From positions 1 through 36,049 of the forward strand of contig DASUWY010000020.1 of assembly GCA_036378175.1 (NCBI GenBank): a stretch of DNA of 36,049 bases, in the 5' to 3' direction. The notes under the pieces were generated by a model. It was not told the origin of the DNA. It did no database searches and worked only from the letters and a program-made list of their open reading frames with translations. Shown piece after piece: positions 1 to 6,469 of the stretch. Both the position numbers and the translations under genes were made by a program. Numbering within the stretch: the stretch's first letter is position 1; each line of letters begins with the position of its first letter. Source of the stretch: Thermoleophilaceae bacterium (GTDB lineage: Bacteria; Actinomycetota; Thermoleophilia; Solirubrobacterales; Thermoleophilaceae).

Positions 1-529
1 AGAACTTCCTCATTCCCGTGGGCGCGGTGGTGGAGCAACGCAGCCCGCCGTCCAGCCTCGGCCGCCTGTGGGGAGTCACGCTGCTGGCCAACCTCGTGGG
101 GTTGCTCGTGTTCGCGGCGCTGTTCTCGGTGCCGAAGGTCCTCGATCATTCGGCGGTGGTGGCAGCAGGGCGCACGGCCGACGTGTTCGCCGCCCGCGGC
201 GCCGGCGCCGCGCTGCTCAGCGCGATCGCCGCCGGAATGCTCATGACCCTCTGGACGTGGCTGAACATGGCGGCCCGGACCGACTTCGGGCGCATCGCGG
301 TCGCGCTCGTGGTGGGCTTCGCCCTCGCGGCGCCGAGCCTCAATCACGTGATCGTCGGCACCGGCGAGATGGCGTTCGGCGTGCTGGGCGGCCAGTCCTC
401 CGCGAACTGGGGGGACGTGGGTGTGAATTCGTGATCGCGCTGTGCGGCAACCTGATCGGCGGAGTCTTCTTCGTCACGCTCACCCGCGTCGTTCAGGCGC
501 GCAGCGACCCCGCGCACGCCAAGAGCTAA
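1..529 (+). pseudogene. Formate/nitrite transporter family protein, C-terminal part, frameshifted
   Basis: The window opens inside a membrane channel of the FNT (FocA/NirC) family, which moves small monovalent anions such as formate or nitrite across the inner membrane. Codons in phase from base 3 give several hydrophobic segments (residues around bases 75-140, 205-270, 295-340) and the family-like stretch APSLNHVIVGTGEM, then stop at 432-434 after NWGDVGVNS. The expected last helix, CGNLIGGVFFVTL and a basic tail, is intact in another phase and ends with TAA at 527-529. Restoring one T in the TT of gaattc (425-430) would join the two as GVNFVIALCGNL, which fits the family, so I see one gene with a one-base deletion. 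It may be a true pseudogene or a sequencing or assembly error. The 5' part lies outside the window. Its stop overlaps the stop of the convergent MarR gene by 4 bases. Confidence 0.8.
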
Positions 530-978
530 GGCTCGGTGTCCAGGCCGCTCAGCTTGCGCAGCAGCGCATGCAGCTGCTTGCGCTCATCGCCGGTAAGCGG
601 CGCGAATACCTCGCGCCCCACCACGTTCCCCACCTTGCGTCCCTCCCGTAGCGCGTCCTGCCCCGCAGCCGTGAGGTAGATCGCGCGCTTGCGCCGGTCG
701 TCTGGATGAGGACGCCGTTCCGCGAGCCCGCGCTCCTCCAGGCCGTCGAGCGTGGCGACCATCGTGCTCGGGTCCACTCCGGCGAGCTGCCCCAGGTCCT
801 GCTGTGTCATCCCCGGGTTCCGCGCCAGCACGTTCAGCACGCCGAACTCACGCGGGTGGAGGCCCGTGCGTTCATGCAGGGCCTGCGCAAAACGCGCCCG
901 CGATCGGGCACCGACCCAGTTCATGAGAAAGCCCGTGTAGCCGCTCAGGGCTTCCGGCGGGCGCTGCTCCCCCAACAT
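526..978 (-). CDS. MarR family transcriptional regulator
   Basis: A 150-residue MarR-type repressor. It has an N-terminal dimerisation helix (RARFAQALHERTGL), a winged helix-turn-helix (MTQQDLGQLAGVDPSTMVATLDGLEERGL) and the wing signature DDRRKRAIYLTAAG, then a C-terminal dimerisation helix. MarR proteins bind short palindromes as dimers and are usually released by phenolic or other small ligands. The gene is divergent from the MMPL pump with 49 bases between ATG starts, the usual arrangement for a repressor controlling itself and an exporter. I chose ATG at 978. A TTG at 1020 is also in frame, but it falls inside the inverted repeat 1008-1022 that I take for the operator and would overlap the pump's start region. 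A TAATGT box sits 7 bases before the ATG, so the transcript may be leaderless. The ligand is unknown. Confidence 0.9.
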   Translation of the reverse strand: MLGEQRPPEALSGYTGFLMNWVGARSRARFAQALHERTGLHPREFGVLNVLARNPGMTQQDLGQLAGVDPSTMVATLDGLEERGLAERRPHPDDRRKRAIYLTAAGQDALREGRKVGNVVGREVFAPLTGDERKQLHALLRKLSGLDTEP

Positions 979-1007
979 CTCGGCAACATTATTACGTAAA
1001 GCCAATC

Positions 1008-1022
1008 GTTTGTGGTACAAAC
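1008..1022. promoter_or_regulatory. Probable MarR operator (inverted repeat GTTTGT-GGT-ACAAAC)
   Basis: A perfect inverted repeat with 6-base arms and a 3-base spacer lies between the divergent marR-like and MMPL genes, 5 bases before the MMPL ATG. A second small palindrome, TTACGTAA, is at 992-999. Arm size and position suit a MarR dimer that blocks the pump promoter and its own. Binding is inferred from position and symmetry only. Confidence 0.5.
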
Positions 1023-1027
1023 CGTTG

Positions 1028-3172
1028 ATGGAACGTTTGACTCGCTGGACTCTCGCTCATCGTCGTCTCGTCGTGATCGGCTGGATCGTGCTCACGATCG
1101 TCGGCATCGCCACCGTGAACAACGCGGTGAAGGCGATGGACCAGAAGTTCTCGGTGCCAGGCCGAGAGGGCTGGCAGACCAACGCCGAGATCTCGAAGAT
1201 CTACGACCAGACGGGCGGCGACACGGCCCCGCTCCTGCCCGTCGTCACGCTCCCGGCCGGCAAGTCGGCCTCCGACCCCGCGATCCGCTCGCAGCTGCGC
1301 GACCTCGAACAGCGCACGCAGAAGGCGATCCCGCGCGCCCGCGTGGCCGGCTATGGCTCCACCGGCAGCAGGGCCTTCCTGTCGAAGGACGGGCGCACCG
1401 CCTTCGTGATCGCCTACCCGCCGGCCGACCCGAACGCGACCTTCGGCGGCAACCCGAACGCGGAGAAGCATCTGCGGGCCACGCTCAAGGGGATGACGAT
1501 CGGCGGCGCGCCCGTTCACCTCACGGGCTACGACGCGCTGGCCGCCCAGAGCGGCGGGGGCAACGGACCGGGGGTGCTCGTGGAGGCGCTCGTCGGAGGC
1601 TTCGGCGCGCTGATCGTGCTGGCCTTCGTGTTCGCCTCGTTCCTGGCGCTCGTCCCGCTGCTGATGGCGATCCCCGCGATCATGACCAGCTTCCTGATCG
1701 TCTACGGGCTCACCGCCGTCACGGGCATCTCCCCGATCGTCCAGTTCCTGATCGCGCTGATCGGGCTCGGCGTGGCCATCGACTACTCGCTGCTCGTGGT
1801 GGTGCGCTGGCGCGAGGAGCGCGCGCACGGGTACGAGGGCGACGAGGCGATCGTCCGCGCGATGGGAACCGCCGGGCGCGCCGTGGTGTTCAGCGGCACC
1901 ACCGTCGCGATCGGGCTGCTCGCGCTGATCGTGCTGCCGCTGCCGTTCCTGCGCAGCATGGGCTACGGCGGGATGGTGATCCCACTCGTGTCGGTGCTCG
2001 TGGCGCTCACGCTCCTGCCGGTGGTGCTGCACTCGTGGGGCACGAAGCTCGACTGGCCGCACCGGCGCACCGACGACAAGGCGTCGCGCAGCTGGACCCG
2101 CTGGGCGCAGGGAACCGTGCGCCACCGCTGGGTGGCCGCGGTGGGAGCGCTGCTCGTGCTCGGCGTGCTCGTGGTGGCCGCCACCGGGATGCATCCGGGC
2201 ATCGCGGACGTGAACACGATCGCGAAGCAGGGGGACGCGAAGGACGGGCTCACTGCCCTCGAGAAGTCCGGCATCGGCTCGGGTGCCCTGCTCCCCCACG
2301 AGATCCTCACACGCACCACTCCGCCCGACAGGGTGGCGGCGGCCGTGGCCAAGGTGGACGGCATCCACGGTGCCGTGGCGCCACCGAGTGCCTCGTGGCG
2401 AAAGGACGGCACGCAGCTCGTGAACGCCTTCGCCACTCCGGACGGCTCCTCACAACAGGGGCGCGACCTCGTGTCCGAGGTGCGCGACGCCGCTCATGCG
2501 CAGGGGGCGGACGTGCAGGTGGGCGGCCAGCAGGCATCCAACAACGACTTCATCCACGCCGTCTACGGCAACTTCCCGCTGATGATCGGACTGATCGCGG
2601 TCGCGAGTTTCCTGCTCCTTGCGCGCGCCTTCCGCTCGCTGCTCCTGCCGGCCAAGGCCGTGATCCTCAACGTGATCAGCGTGGCGGCGGCGTGGGGCAT
2701 CATGACGCTCATCTGGCAGGAGGGCCACGGTTCGGAGGCGATCTGGGGCATCCCGGCCACGGGGGCGATCGACTCGTGGATCCCGCTGATCGTGTTCGCC
2801 TTCCTGTTCGGGCTGTCCATGGACTACGAGGTGTTCATCCTCACGCGCATGCGGGAGGAGTACGACAAGACCGGAGACACGAACGGTGCGGTCGTGCGCG
2901 GCATAGGACGGACGGGCAGACTCGTGACGAGCGCCGCGCTGATCCTCTTCCTCGCCTTCCTGTCGCTCGCGTCCGGTCCGGACACGGCGGTGAAGGTGCT
3001 GGCCACGGGCCTCGCCGCGGGCATCCTGCTCGACGCGACGCTCATCCGGGCACTGCTCGTGCCGGCGGTGGTGTCGCTGTTCGGGCGCTGGAACTGGTGG
3101 CTACCGCACCGCGCGGCTCGCGTGCTGCGCGTGGAACCGTCGCCGCGGCCGGCACAGGAGACCGCGGGCTAG
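1028..3172 (+). CDS. MMPL family (RND superfamily) exporter
   Basis: A 714-residue inner-membrane transporter of the MMPL/RND type. It has one N-terminal helix (residues about 13-35), a periplasmic loop, a block of helices ending near residue 345, a second periplasmic loop and a second helix block. The proton-relay Asp-Tyr pairs known from MmpL3 are present in both halves: AIDYSLL (Asp252) and SMDYEVF (Asp599), each followed by an arginine-rich RWREE or RMREE cytoplasmic turn. Family members export lipids, siderophores or drugs using proton motive force; the cargo here cannot be told. Position next to a MarR gene suggests inducible efflux of a toxic compound. I start at ATG 1028. A TTG at 1010 would add 6 residues but lies in the putative operator. 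No clear Shine-Dalgarno is present. Confidence 0.9.
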   Translation: MERLTRWTLAHRRLVVIGWIVLTIVGIATVNNAVKAMDQKFSVPGREGWQTNAEISKIYDQTGGDTAPLLPVVTLPAGKSASDPAIRSQLRDLEQRTQKAIPRARVAGYGSTGSRAFLSKDGRTAFVIAYPPADPNATFGGNPNAEKHLRATLKGMTIGGAPVHLTGYDALAAQSGGGNGPGVLVEALVGGFGALIVLAFVFASFLALVPLLMAIPAIMTSFLIVYGLTAVTGISPIVQFLIALIGLGVAIDYSLLVVVRWREERAHGYEGDEAIVRAMGTAGRAVVFSGTTVAIGLLALIVLPLPFLRSMGYGGMVIPLVSVLVALTLLPVVLHSWGTKLDWPHRRTDDKASRSWTRWAQGTVRHRWVAAVGALLVLGVLVVAATGMHPGIADVNTIAKQGDAKDGLTALEKSGIGSGALLPHEILTRTTPPDRVAAAVAKVDGIHGAVAPPSASWRKDGTQLVNAFATPDGSSQQGRDLVSEVRDAAHAQGADVQVGGQQASNNDFIHAVYGNFPLMIGLIAVASFLLLARAFRSLLLPAKAVILNVISVAAAWGIMTLIWQEGHGSEAIWGIPATGAIDSWIPLIVFAFLFGLSMDYEVFILTRMREEYDKTGDTNGAVVRGIGRTGRLVTSAALILFLAFLSLASGPDTAVKVLATGLAAGILLDATLIRALLVPAVVSLFGRWNWWLPHRAARVLRVEPSPRPAQETAG

Positions 3173-3189
3173 CCGCTTCACGCCGCGGG

Positions 3190-3195
3190 TAGCCT
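3190..3195 (+). promoter_or_regulatory. Leaderless -10 box TAGCCT
   Basis: TAGCCT lies exactly 7 bases before the ATG of the AbrB-family gene and no ribosome binding site is visible. The spacing fits a -10 element whose transcript starts at the ATG. No clear -35. Confidence 0.4.
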
Positions 3196-3202
3196 GCGGC
3201 GG

Positions 3203-4273
3203 ATGCGCCGCGCCGCCGCGCTGATCCCGGTCGGGCTCGCAACCTTCGGGGTCGGCTATTGCCTCAAGGAGGCGGGCCTGCCGTCGTCGTATCTGTTCGC
3301 GGCGCTGCTCGTCGGGCTCGCGGTGGCGCTCGCGCTGCCCGGCAGGGTGGCGGTTCCGCGGGGCGCGTTCATCGCGGGACAGGCGGTGACCGGAGTGGCG
3401 CTGGGTGCGTTCGTGCGCTCGTCGGCGCTCAGGGCGCTCGCGCACGCGTGGCTGCCGGTCGTGCTCGTGAGCGCCGCCACGCTCGGCGTGTGCATCCTCG
3501 GCGGAATGTTGCTCGCGCGCTTCACGGCGCTCGACCCACCCACCGCGCAGCTCGGCTCCGTGGCGGGCGGCGCGTCCGGCATCGTCGCTATGGCGGACGA
3601 CCTCGGAGCGGACGCGCGCATCGTCGCGTTCATGCAGTACCTGCGTGTGCTCGTGGTGGTGCTGCTCACGCCGTTCTTCCTCGCCGTCCTCTTTCCGGGA
3701 CACACGAGTGGCCACCCGGCGGCCACCCCGCTGATCGGAGAGGCGAGGGACTGGCTGCTCACGCTTGCCATAGCGGCCGGCGGCCTGGCGATCTCGCGCC
3801 TCGCGCGGATGACCGCGGGCACGCTGCTCATGCCGATGATCGTGGCCGCGGCGGTGGTGCTCGCGGTGCCCGGCGGGGAGTTCGTGGTGCCGCAGCTCGC
3901 CGCTCAGACGGCGTTCGCGCTGATCGGCCTCCAGGTGGGCCTGCGGTTCACGATGGACACGGTGCGGCTGCTCGGGCGGCTGTTCGTGCCGGTGCTCCTG
4001 TCGATCGTGGGCCTGCTGCTCGCATGCTTCGGGCTCGGCGTGATCCTGCACCTGACGACGTCGAACGTGTCGATGCTCGATGCCTATCTCGCCACCACGC
4101 CGGGCGGCCTGTTCGCGGTGCTGGCGGTGGCCTTCGGTGCGGGCGCGAACACCACGTTCATCCTCGCCGTGCAGGGCCTGCGGATCCTCGTGATGGTGCT
4201 GCTGGCGCCGCTGGTGGTGCGCCGGCTAACTCGGGACCGGCGCACCCCAGCAACGGCGACAGGGTCTACGTAA
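3203..4273 (+). CDS. AbrB family membrane protein (putative ammonia monooxygenase-like)
   Basis: A 356-residue polytopic membrane protein made of two similar halves, about ten hydrophobic helices in all. The pattern PSSYLFAALLVGLAVALAL near the N terminus, followed by GQAVTGVALGAFV, is typical of the AbrB (Pfam PF05145) membrane family. Despite its database names, this family is unrelated to the AbrB transition-state DNA-binding protein and is not a proven monooxygenase; transport or regulation of expression has been suggested. The second half repeats a Gly-rich GGLFAVLAVAFGAGANTTFI segment. The gene follows the MMPL gene by 30 bases on the same strand but has its own TAGCCT box. Its 3' end overlaps the convergent monooxygenase gene by 8 bases. 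Substrate unknown. Confidence 0.8.
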   Translation: MRRAAALIPVGLATFGVGYCLKEAGLPSSYLFAALLVGLAVALALPGRVAVPRGAFIAGQAVTGVALGAFVRSSALRALAHAWLPVVLVSAATLGVCILGGMLLARFTALDPPTAQLGSVAGGASGIVAMADDLGADARIVAFMQYLRVLVVVLLTPFFLAVLFPGHTSGHPAATPLIGEARDWLLTLAIAAGGLAISRLARMTAGTLLMPMIVAAAVVLAVPGGEFVVPQLAAQTAFALIGLQVGLRFTMDTVRLLGRLFVPVLLSIVGLLLACFGLGVILHLTTSNVSMLDAYLATTPGGLFAVLAVAFGAGANTTFILAVQGLRILVMVLLAPLVVRRLTRDRRTPATATGST

Positions 4274-5852
4274 GAGCCTTTGCGGCCTCCACGTCCTGCG
4301 TGGTGGCCACGTCCTGCTGCTTGATGTAGTCCGGCCGCACGCGGATCGACGGGTAGTCCGCCTTCTCCTCGTTCGCGCGCTCTGCGAGCCCGCTCACGTC
4401 CTCGAGCCCGCACACCTGGCGTGCCAGCTCCGTCAGCGGCCCGTCCGCCTGGTACTCCACGCGCTGCATCGTCAGCAGCTTGATCACCCACAGCGGCGTG
4501 CCGTTGAACTTCTCGAACATCGCGTGCCGAGCGCCCCATTCGGACAGGAAGCGCTCGTGGATCATGCGGAAGATCTTCGTGCGGTCCTCCGCGCTCGTGT
4601 TGTGCCCGCGCAGCGCCGCGCGAAGCGCGCCGCCGAGCTCGGGGTTGTCGAGATCCGCCTTCGTCGGGTACACGACCACGCCGCGCCCGCAGAAGTCGAT
4701 CAGGATCTCGATCATCTTGTGGACGTTCTCCAGGTAGTACGCCCGGCCGAAGTCCACGAAGATGTTGTTCGGCTTGTAGAGGCCGCCCGGCGACATGAAG
4801 CCGGTCTCCTCCGCCGCGATGGTGAACGCGCGGCATGTCTCGCGGAAGCGGATCAGGTCCGCCACCTGCGAGGCCACGATCGGTGCCTGCGCGGTGCCGA
4901 GCGCCTCCGTGATCAGCACGCCCAGCCCCGCGATCATCTCCGCGTTCACCACGTGCCGGATCTGCGTCTCGGCGTGGATCCAGTCGAACAGGCGCTGCGG
5001 GTAGAACTTCGCGTGGTCGGGGTTGCCGATGTGGAACACGCGGTCCCACGGGATCAGCACGTCGTCGAAGTACGCCATGCCGTCGAGCTCGTCGCCGCGG
5101 CTCGCCAGCGGGCGGTCGAACGGGTCGGCGTCTGGCTGCGCCAGCGACGGCCGCACGACGTGCGTGACCCCGGGGTCGTTCGCAGGCACCAGCGCGAACA
5201 CGATCTGCTCCTCCACGGCGCCCGGCTTCCACAGGACGCCCATGAAGATGTTGTTGGCGAACGCGACGCCGGTGCCGATCGCCTTCCAGCCGCGCACCAC
5301 GATGCCCTCGTCGTTCTTGTCGACCATGCGCAGCATCGGGGTCTCGGCCACGGAGTCGGGATCCGAGCGGTCGCCCTGAACGTCGAGGAACATCGGCGAC
5401 GCCGACAGGTCCTGGGACTTCATGGTCTCCCAGGCGTTGCGGATGTTGTCCGCTAGCGGCCGGCCGTCGTGCCCGCGCGACTCGGACTCCCACGGCTCGG
5501 GATCCTGGTAGAGCGTGTAGAAGACCGGCAGCATGCTCGCCGGCGGCCGCGTGAACATCGCGCCGCGCGCCCAGTGGCGGAAGAGGTAGTCGTGGTACTC
5601 GCGCCGCGCCACGAGGTCCTCCTTGTTGCGCGGCAGGAACCAGTGCTTGGCCCAGCGCTCGCCGTTCTCATCGACGAACGTCATCACGTCCTGGTGCTCC
5701 GGGTCGTGATGCATGTCGTAGTACTCCGCGATCGCCTGCGCGTAGCCGCGGGTCTTGGGGTGCGTGGTGATGTCGTCGATCATCTCCCCGCCGCAGAGCA
5801 CGCGGCGACCGTCACGGACCGACTCGAGGTACTGCTCTCCTGTCCTGATCAT
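4266..5852 (-). CDS. HpaB/PvcC-type FADH2-dependent monooxygenase, oxygenase component
   Basis: A 528-residue protein of the 4-hydroxyphenylacetate 3-hydroxylase oxygenase family, which uses reduced flavin from a partner reductase to hydroxylate phenols. It has the family N terminus (MIRTGEQYLESVRDGRRV), the central flavin-binding region (GVAFANNIFMG, DDVLIPWDRVF) and the C-terminal helical domain. The reductase gene lies just upstream with 14 bases between, so the pair should be one operon, and AGGAGAGGGAG at 5857-5867 is a strong ribosome binding site. By eye-alignment with Thermus HpaB, two of three substrate residues differ: Arg is kept (Arg102), but Tyr becomes Ser106 and the His that handles the phenol oxygen becomes Pro153. 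About nine extra residues lie between them. I therefore infer a substrate other than 4-hydroxyphenylacetate. No catechol meta-cleavage genes are nearby. Confidence 0.85.
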   Translation of the reverse strand: MIRTGEQYLESVRDGRRVLCGGEMIDDITTHPKTRGYAQAIAEYYDMHHDPEHQDVMTFVDENGERWAKHWFLPRNKEDLVARREYHDYLFRHWARGAMFTRPPASMLPVFYTLYQDPEPWESESRGHDGRPLADNIRNAWETMKSQDLSASPMFLDVQGDRSDPDSVAETPMLRMVDKNDEGIVVRGWKAIGTGVAFANNIFMGVLWKPGAVEEQIVFALVPANDPGVTHVVRPSLAQPDADPFDRPLASRGDELDGMAYFDDVLIPWDRVFHIGNPDHAKFYPQRLFDWIHAETQIRHVVNAEMIAGLGVLITEALGTAQAPIVASQVADLIRFRETCRAFTIAAEETGFMSPGGLYKPNNIFVDFGRAYYLENVHKMIEILIDFCGRGVVVYPTKADLDNPELGGALRAALRGHNTSAEDRTKIFRMIHERFLSEWGARHAMFEKFNGTPLWVIKLLTMQRVEYQADGPLTELARQVCGLEDVSGLAERANEEKADYPSIRVRPDYIKQQDVATTQDVEAAKALT

Positions 5853-5856
5853 GTGA

Positions 5857-5867
5857 CTCCCTCTCCT
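5857..5867 (-). promoter_or_regulatory. Ribosome binding site of the monooxygenase gene
   Basis: AGGAGAGGGAG on the minus strand ends 4 bases before the ATG at 5852; its AGGAGA core is 9 bases away. It overlaps the stop codon of the reductase gene, so the two are likely coupled in translation. Confidence 0.6.
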
Positions 5868-6385
5868 TAGATTCCGGTCATGCCGAGGAGCTCGGCCGTA
5901 CGGCTGAGCGCATCCGGTTCAAGCCCGCCAAAGCCGCTCGCGAAGTAGAGGAGCGGCCGCCTACCCGGCACGTGCTCGCAGTGGCGAATCGCGCCGATGA
6001 AGATCGAGTGGTCGCCGCCCGGCAGGCACTCGTGCACGTCGCACACGAAGCGCGCGATCGCGCGGTCGAGCAGCGGCACGCCGTGATCGAGTCCGACCTT
6101 GAGCCCGGCGAACTTGTCCTCAGCCGGCGTGGCGAACTTCAGCGCGAGCTTCTCGTCCCCCTCGCCGAGCACGTTCACGCCGAAGCAGCGGCTCTGCTCG
6201 AGCGCCCTGTGCGTGGGCAGCCTGTTGTTGATGCACACGAGGAGCAGCGGCGGCTCCAGCGAGAGCGACGCCACCGCGCTCGCGGTCATGCCGGCGAGCC
6301 GCTCGCCGTCCACCGTCGTGATGACGGTGACGCCGGTGGCGAAGCGCCCGATGGCCTGCCGGTACCGGAGCTGAAGCTCGGTCAT
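5867..6385 (-). CDS. Flavin reductase (HpaC-like) partner of the monooxygenase
   Basis: A 172-residue flavin reductase of the HpaC/DIM6 family, which reduces free FAD or FMN with NAD(P)H and hands it to the oxygenase. The family N terminus is clear: FRQAIGRFATGVTVITT-like (here YRQAIGRFATGVTVITT), then GMTASAVASLSLEPPLLLVCI, which forms the flavin-binding barrel, NVLGEGDEKLALKFA, and the C-terminal HSIFIGAIRHCEH. Length matches the family. It is the first gene of a two-gene operon with the oxygenase and is divergent from the BTAD regulator. The 84-base gap between the two starts contains a dyad (6400-6428) and a heptamer repeat. Start is ATG 6385; no good Shine-Dalgarno precedes it. Confidence 0.9.
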   Translation of the reverse strand: MTELQLRYRQAIGRFATGVTVITTVDGERLAGMTASAVASLSLEPPLLLVCINNRLPTHRALEQSRCFGVNVLGEGDEKLALKFATPAEDKFAGLKVGLDHGVPLLDRAIARFVCDVHECLPGGDHSIFIGAIRHCEHVPGRRPLLYFASGFGGLEPDALSRTAELLGMTGI

Positions 6386-6399
6386 CCGTAGGAAAGGTT

Positions 6400-6428
6400 C
6401 GTTTCGCGGCGTTAACCGGGGCGAAACG
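6400..6428. promoter_or_regulatory. Dyad operator candidate CGTTTCGC-N13-GCGAAACG
   Basis: Perfect 8-base arms at 6400-6407 and 6421-6428 flank a 13-base centre that itself holds the palindrome GTTAAC (6411-6416). Arm centres are 21 bases apart, two helical turns, which suits a dimeric regulator. It lies 14 bases before the reductase ATG and 41 before the regulator ATG, so one bound protein could control both directions. Confidence 0.5.
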
Positions 6429-6429
6429 G

Positions 6430-6463
6430 TGACCGGTGGCTGGTGACTGGTGAGTGGTCCTGG
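6430..6463 (+). repeat. Heptanucleotide tandem repeat (TGACTGG-type)
   Basis: Four consecutive seven-base units run from 6430 to 6457: TGACCGG, TGGCTGG, TGACTGG, TGAGTGG. A shortened unit TCCTGG follows at 6458-6463. The array ends 6 bases before the ATG of the BTAD regulator. Proteins with BTAD/SARP DNA-binding halves are known to recognise heptameric direct repeats, so it may be an autoregulatory site. It may also be a neutral short tandem repeat. Confidence 0.6.
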
Positions 6464-6469
6464 TGTTCA

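Noticed and set aside
992-2368. A 458-codon minus-strand frame opposite the MMPL gene, rich in His, Arg and Asp
   Set aside because: Repetitive charged composition comes from the complement of hydrophobic GC-rich codons; no homology features.
4266-6385. A canonical hpaBC pathway for 4-hydroxyphenylacetate
   Set aside because: No dioxygenase, dehydrogenase or other homoprotocatechuate genes are nearby, and substrate residues differ.
6430-6463. A CRISPR-like repeat array
   Set aside because: Units are contiguous seven-base repeats without spacers.
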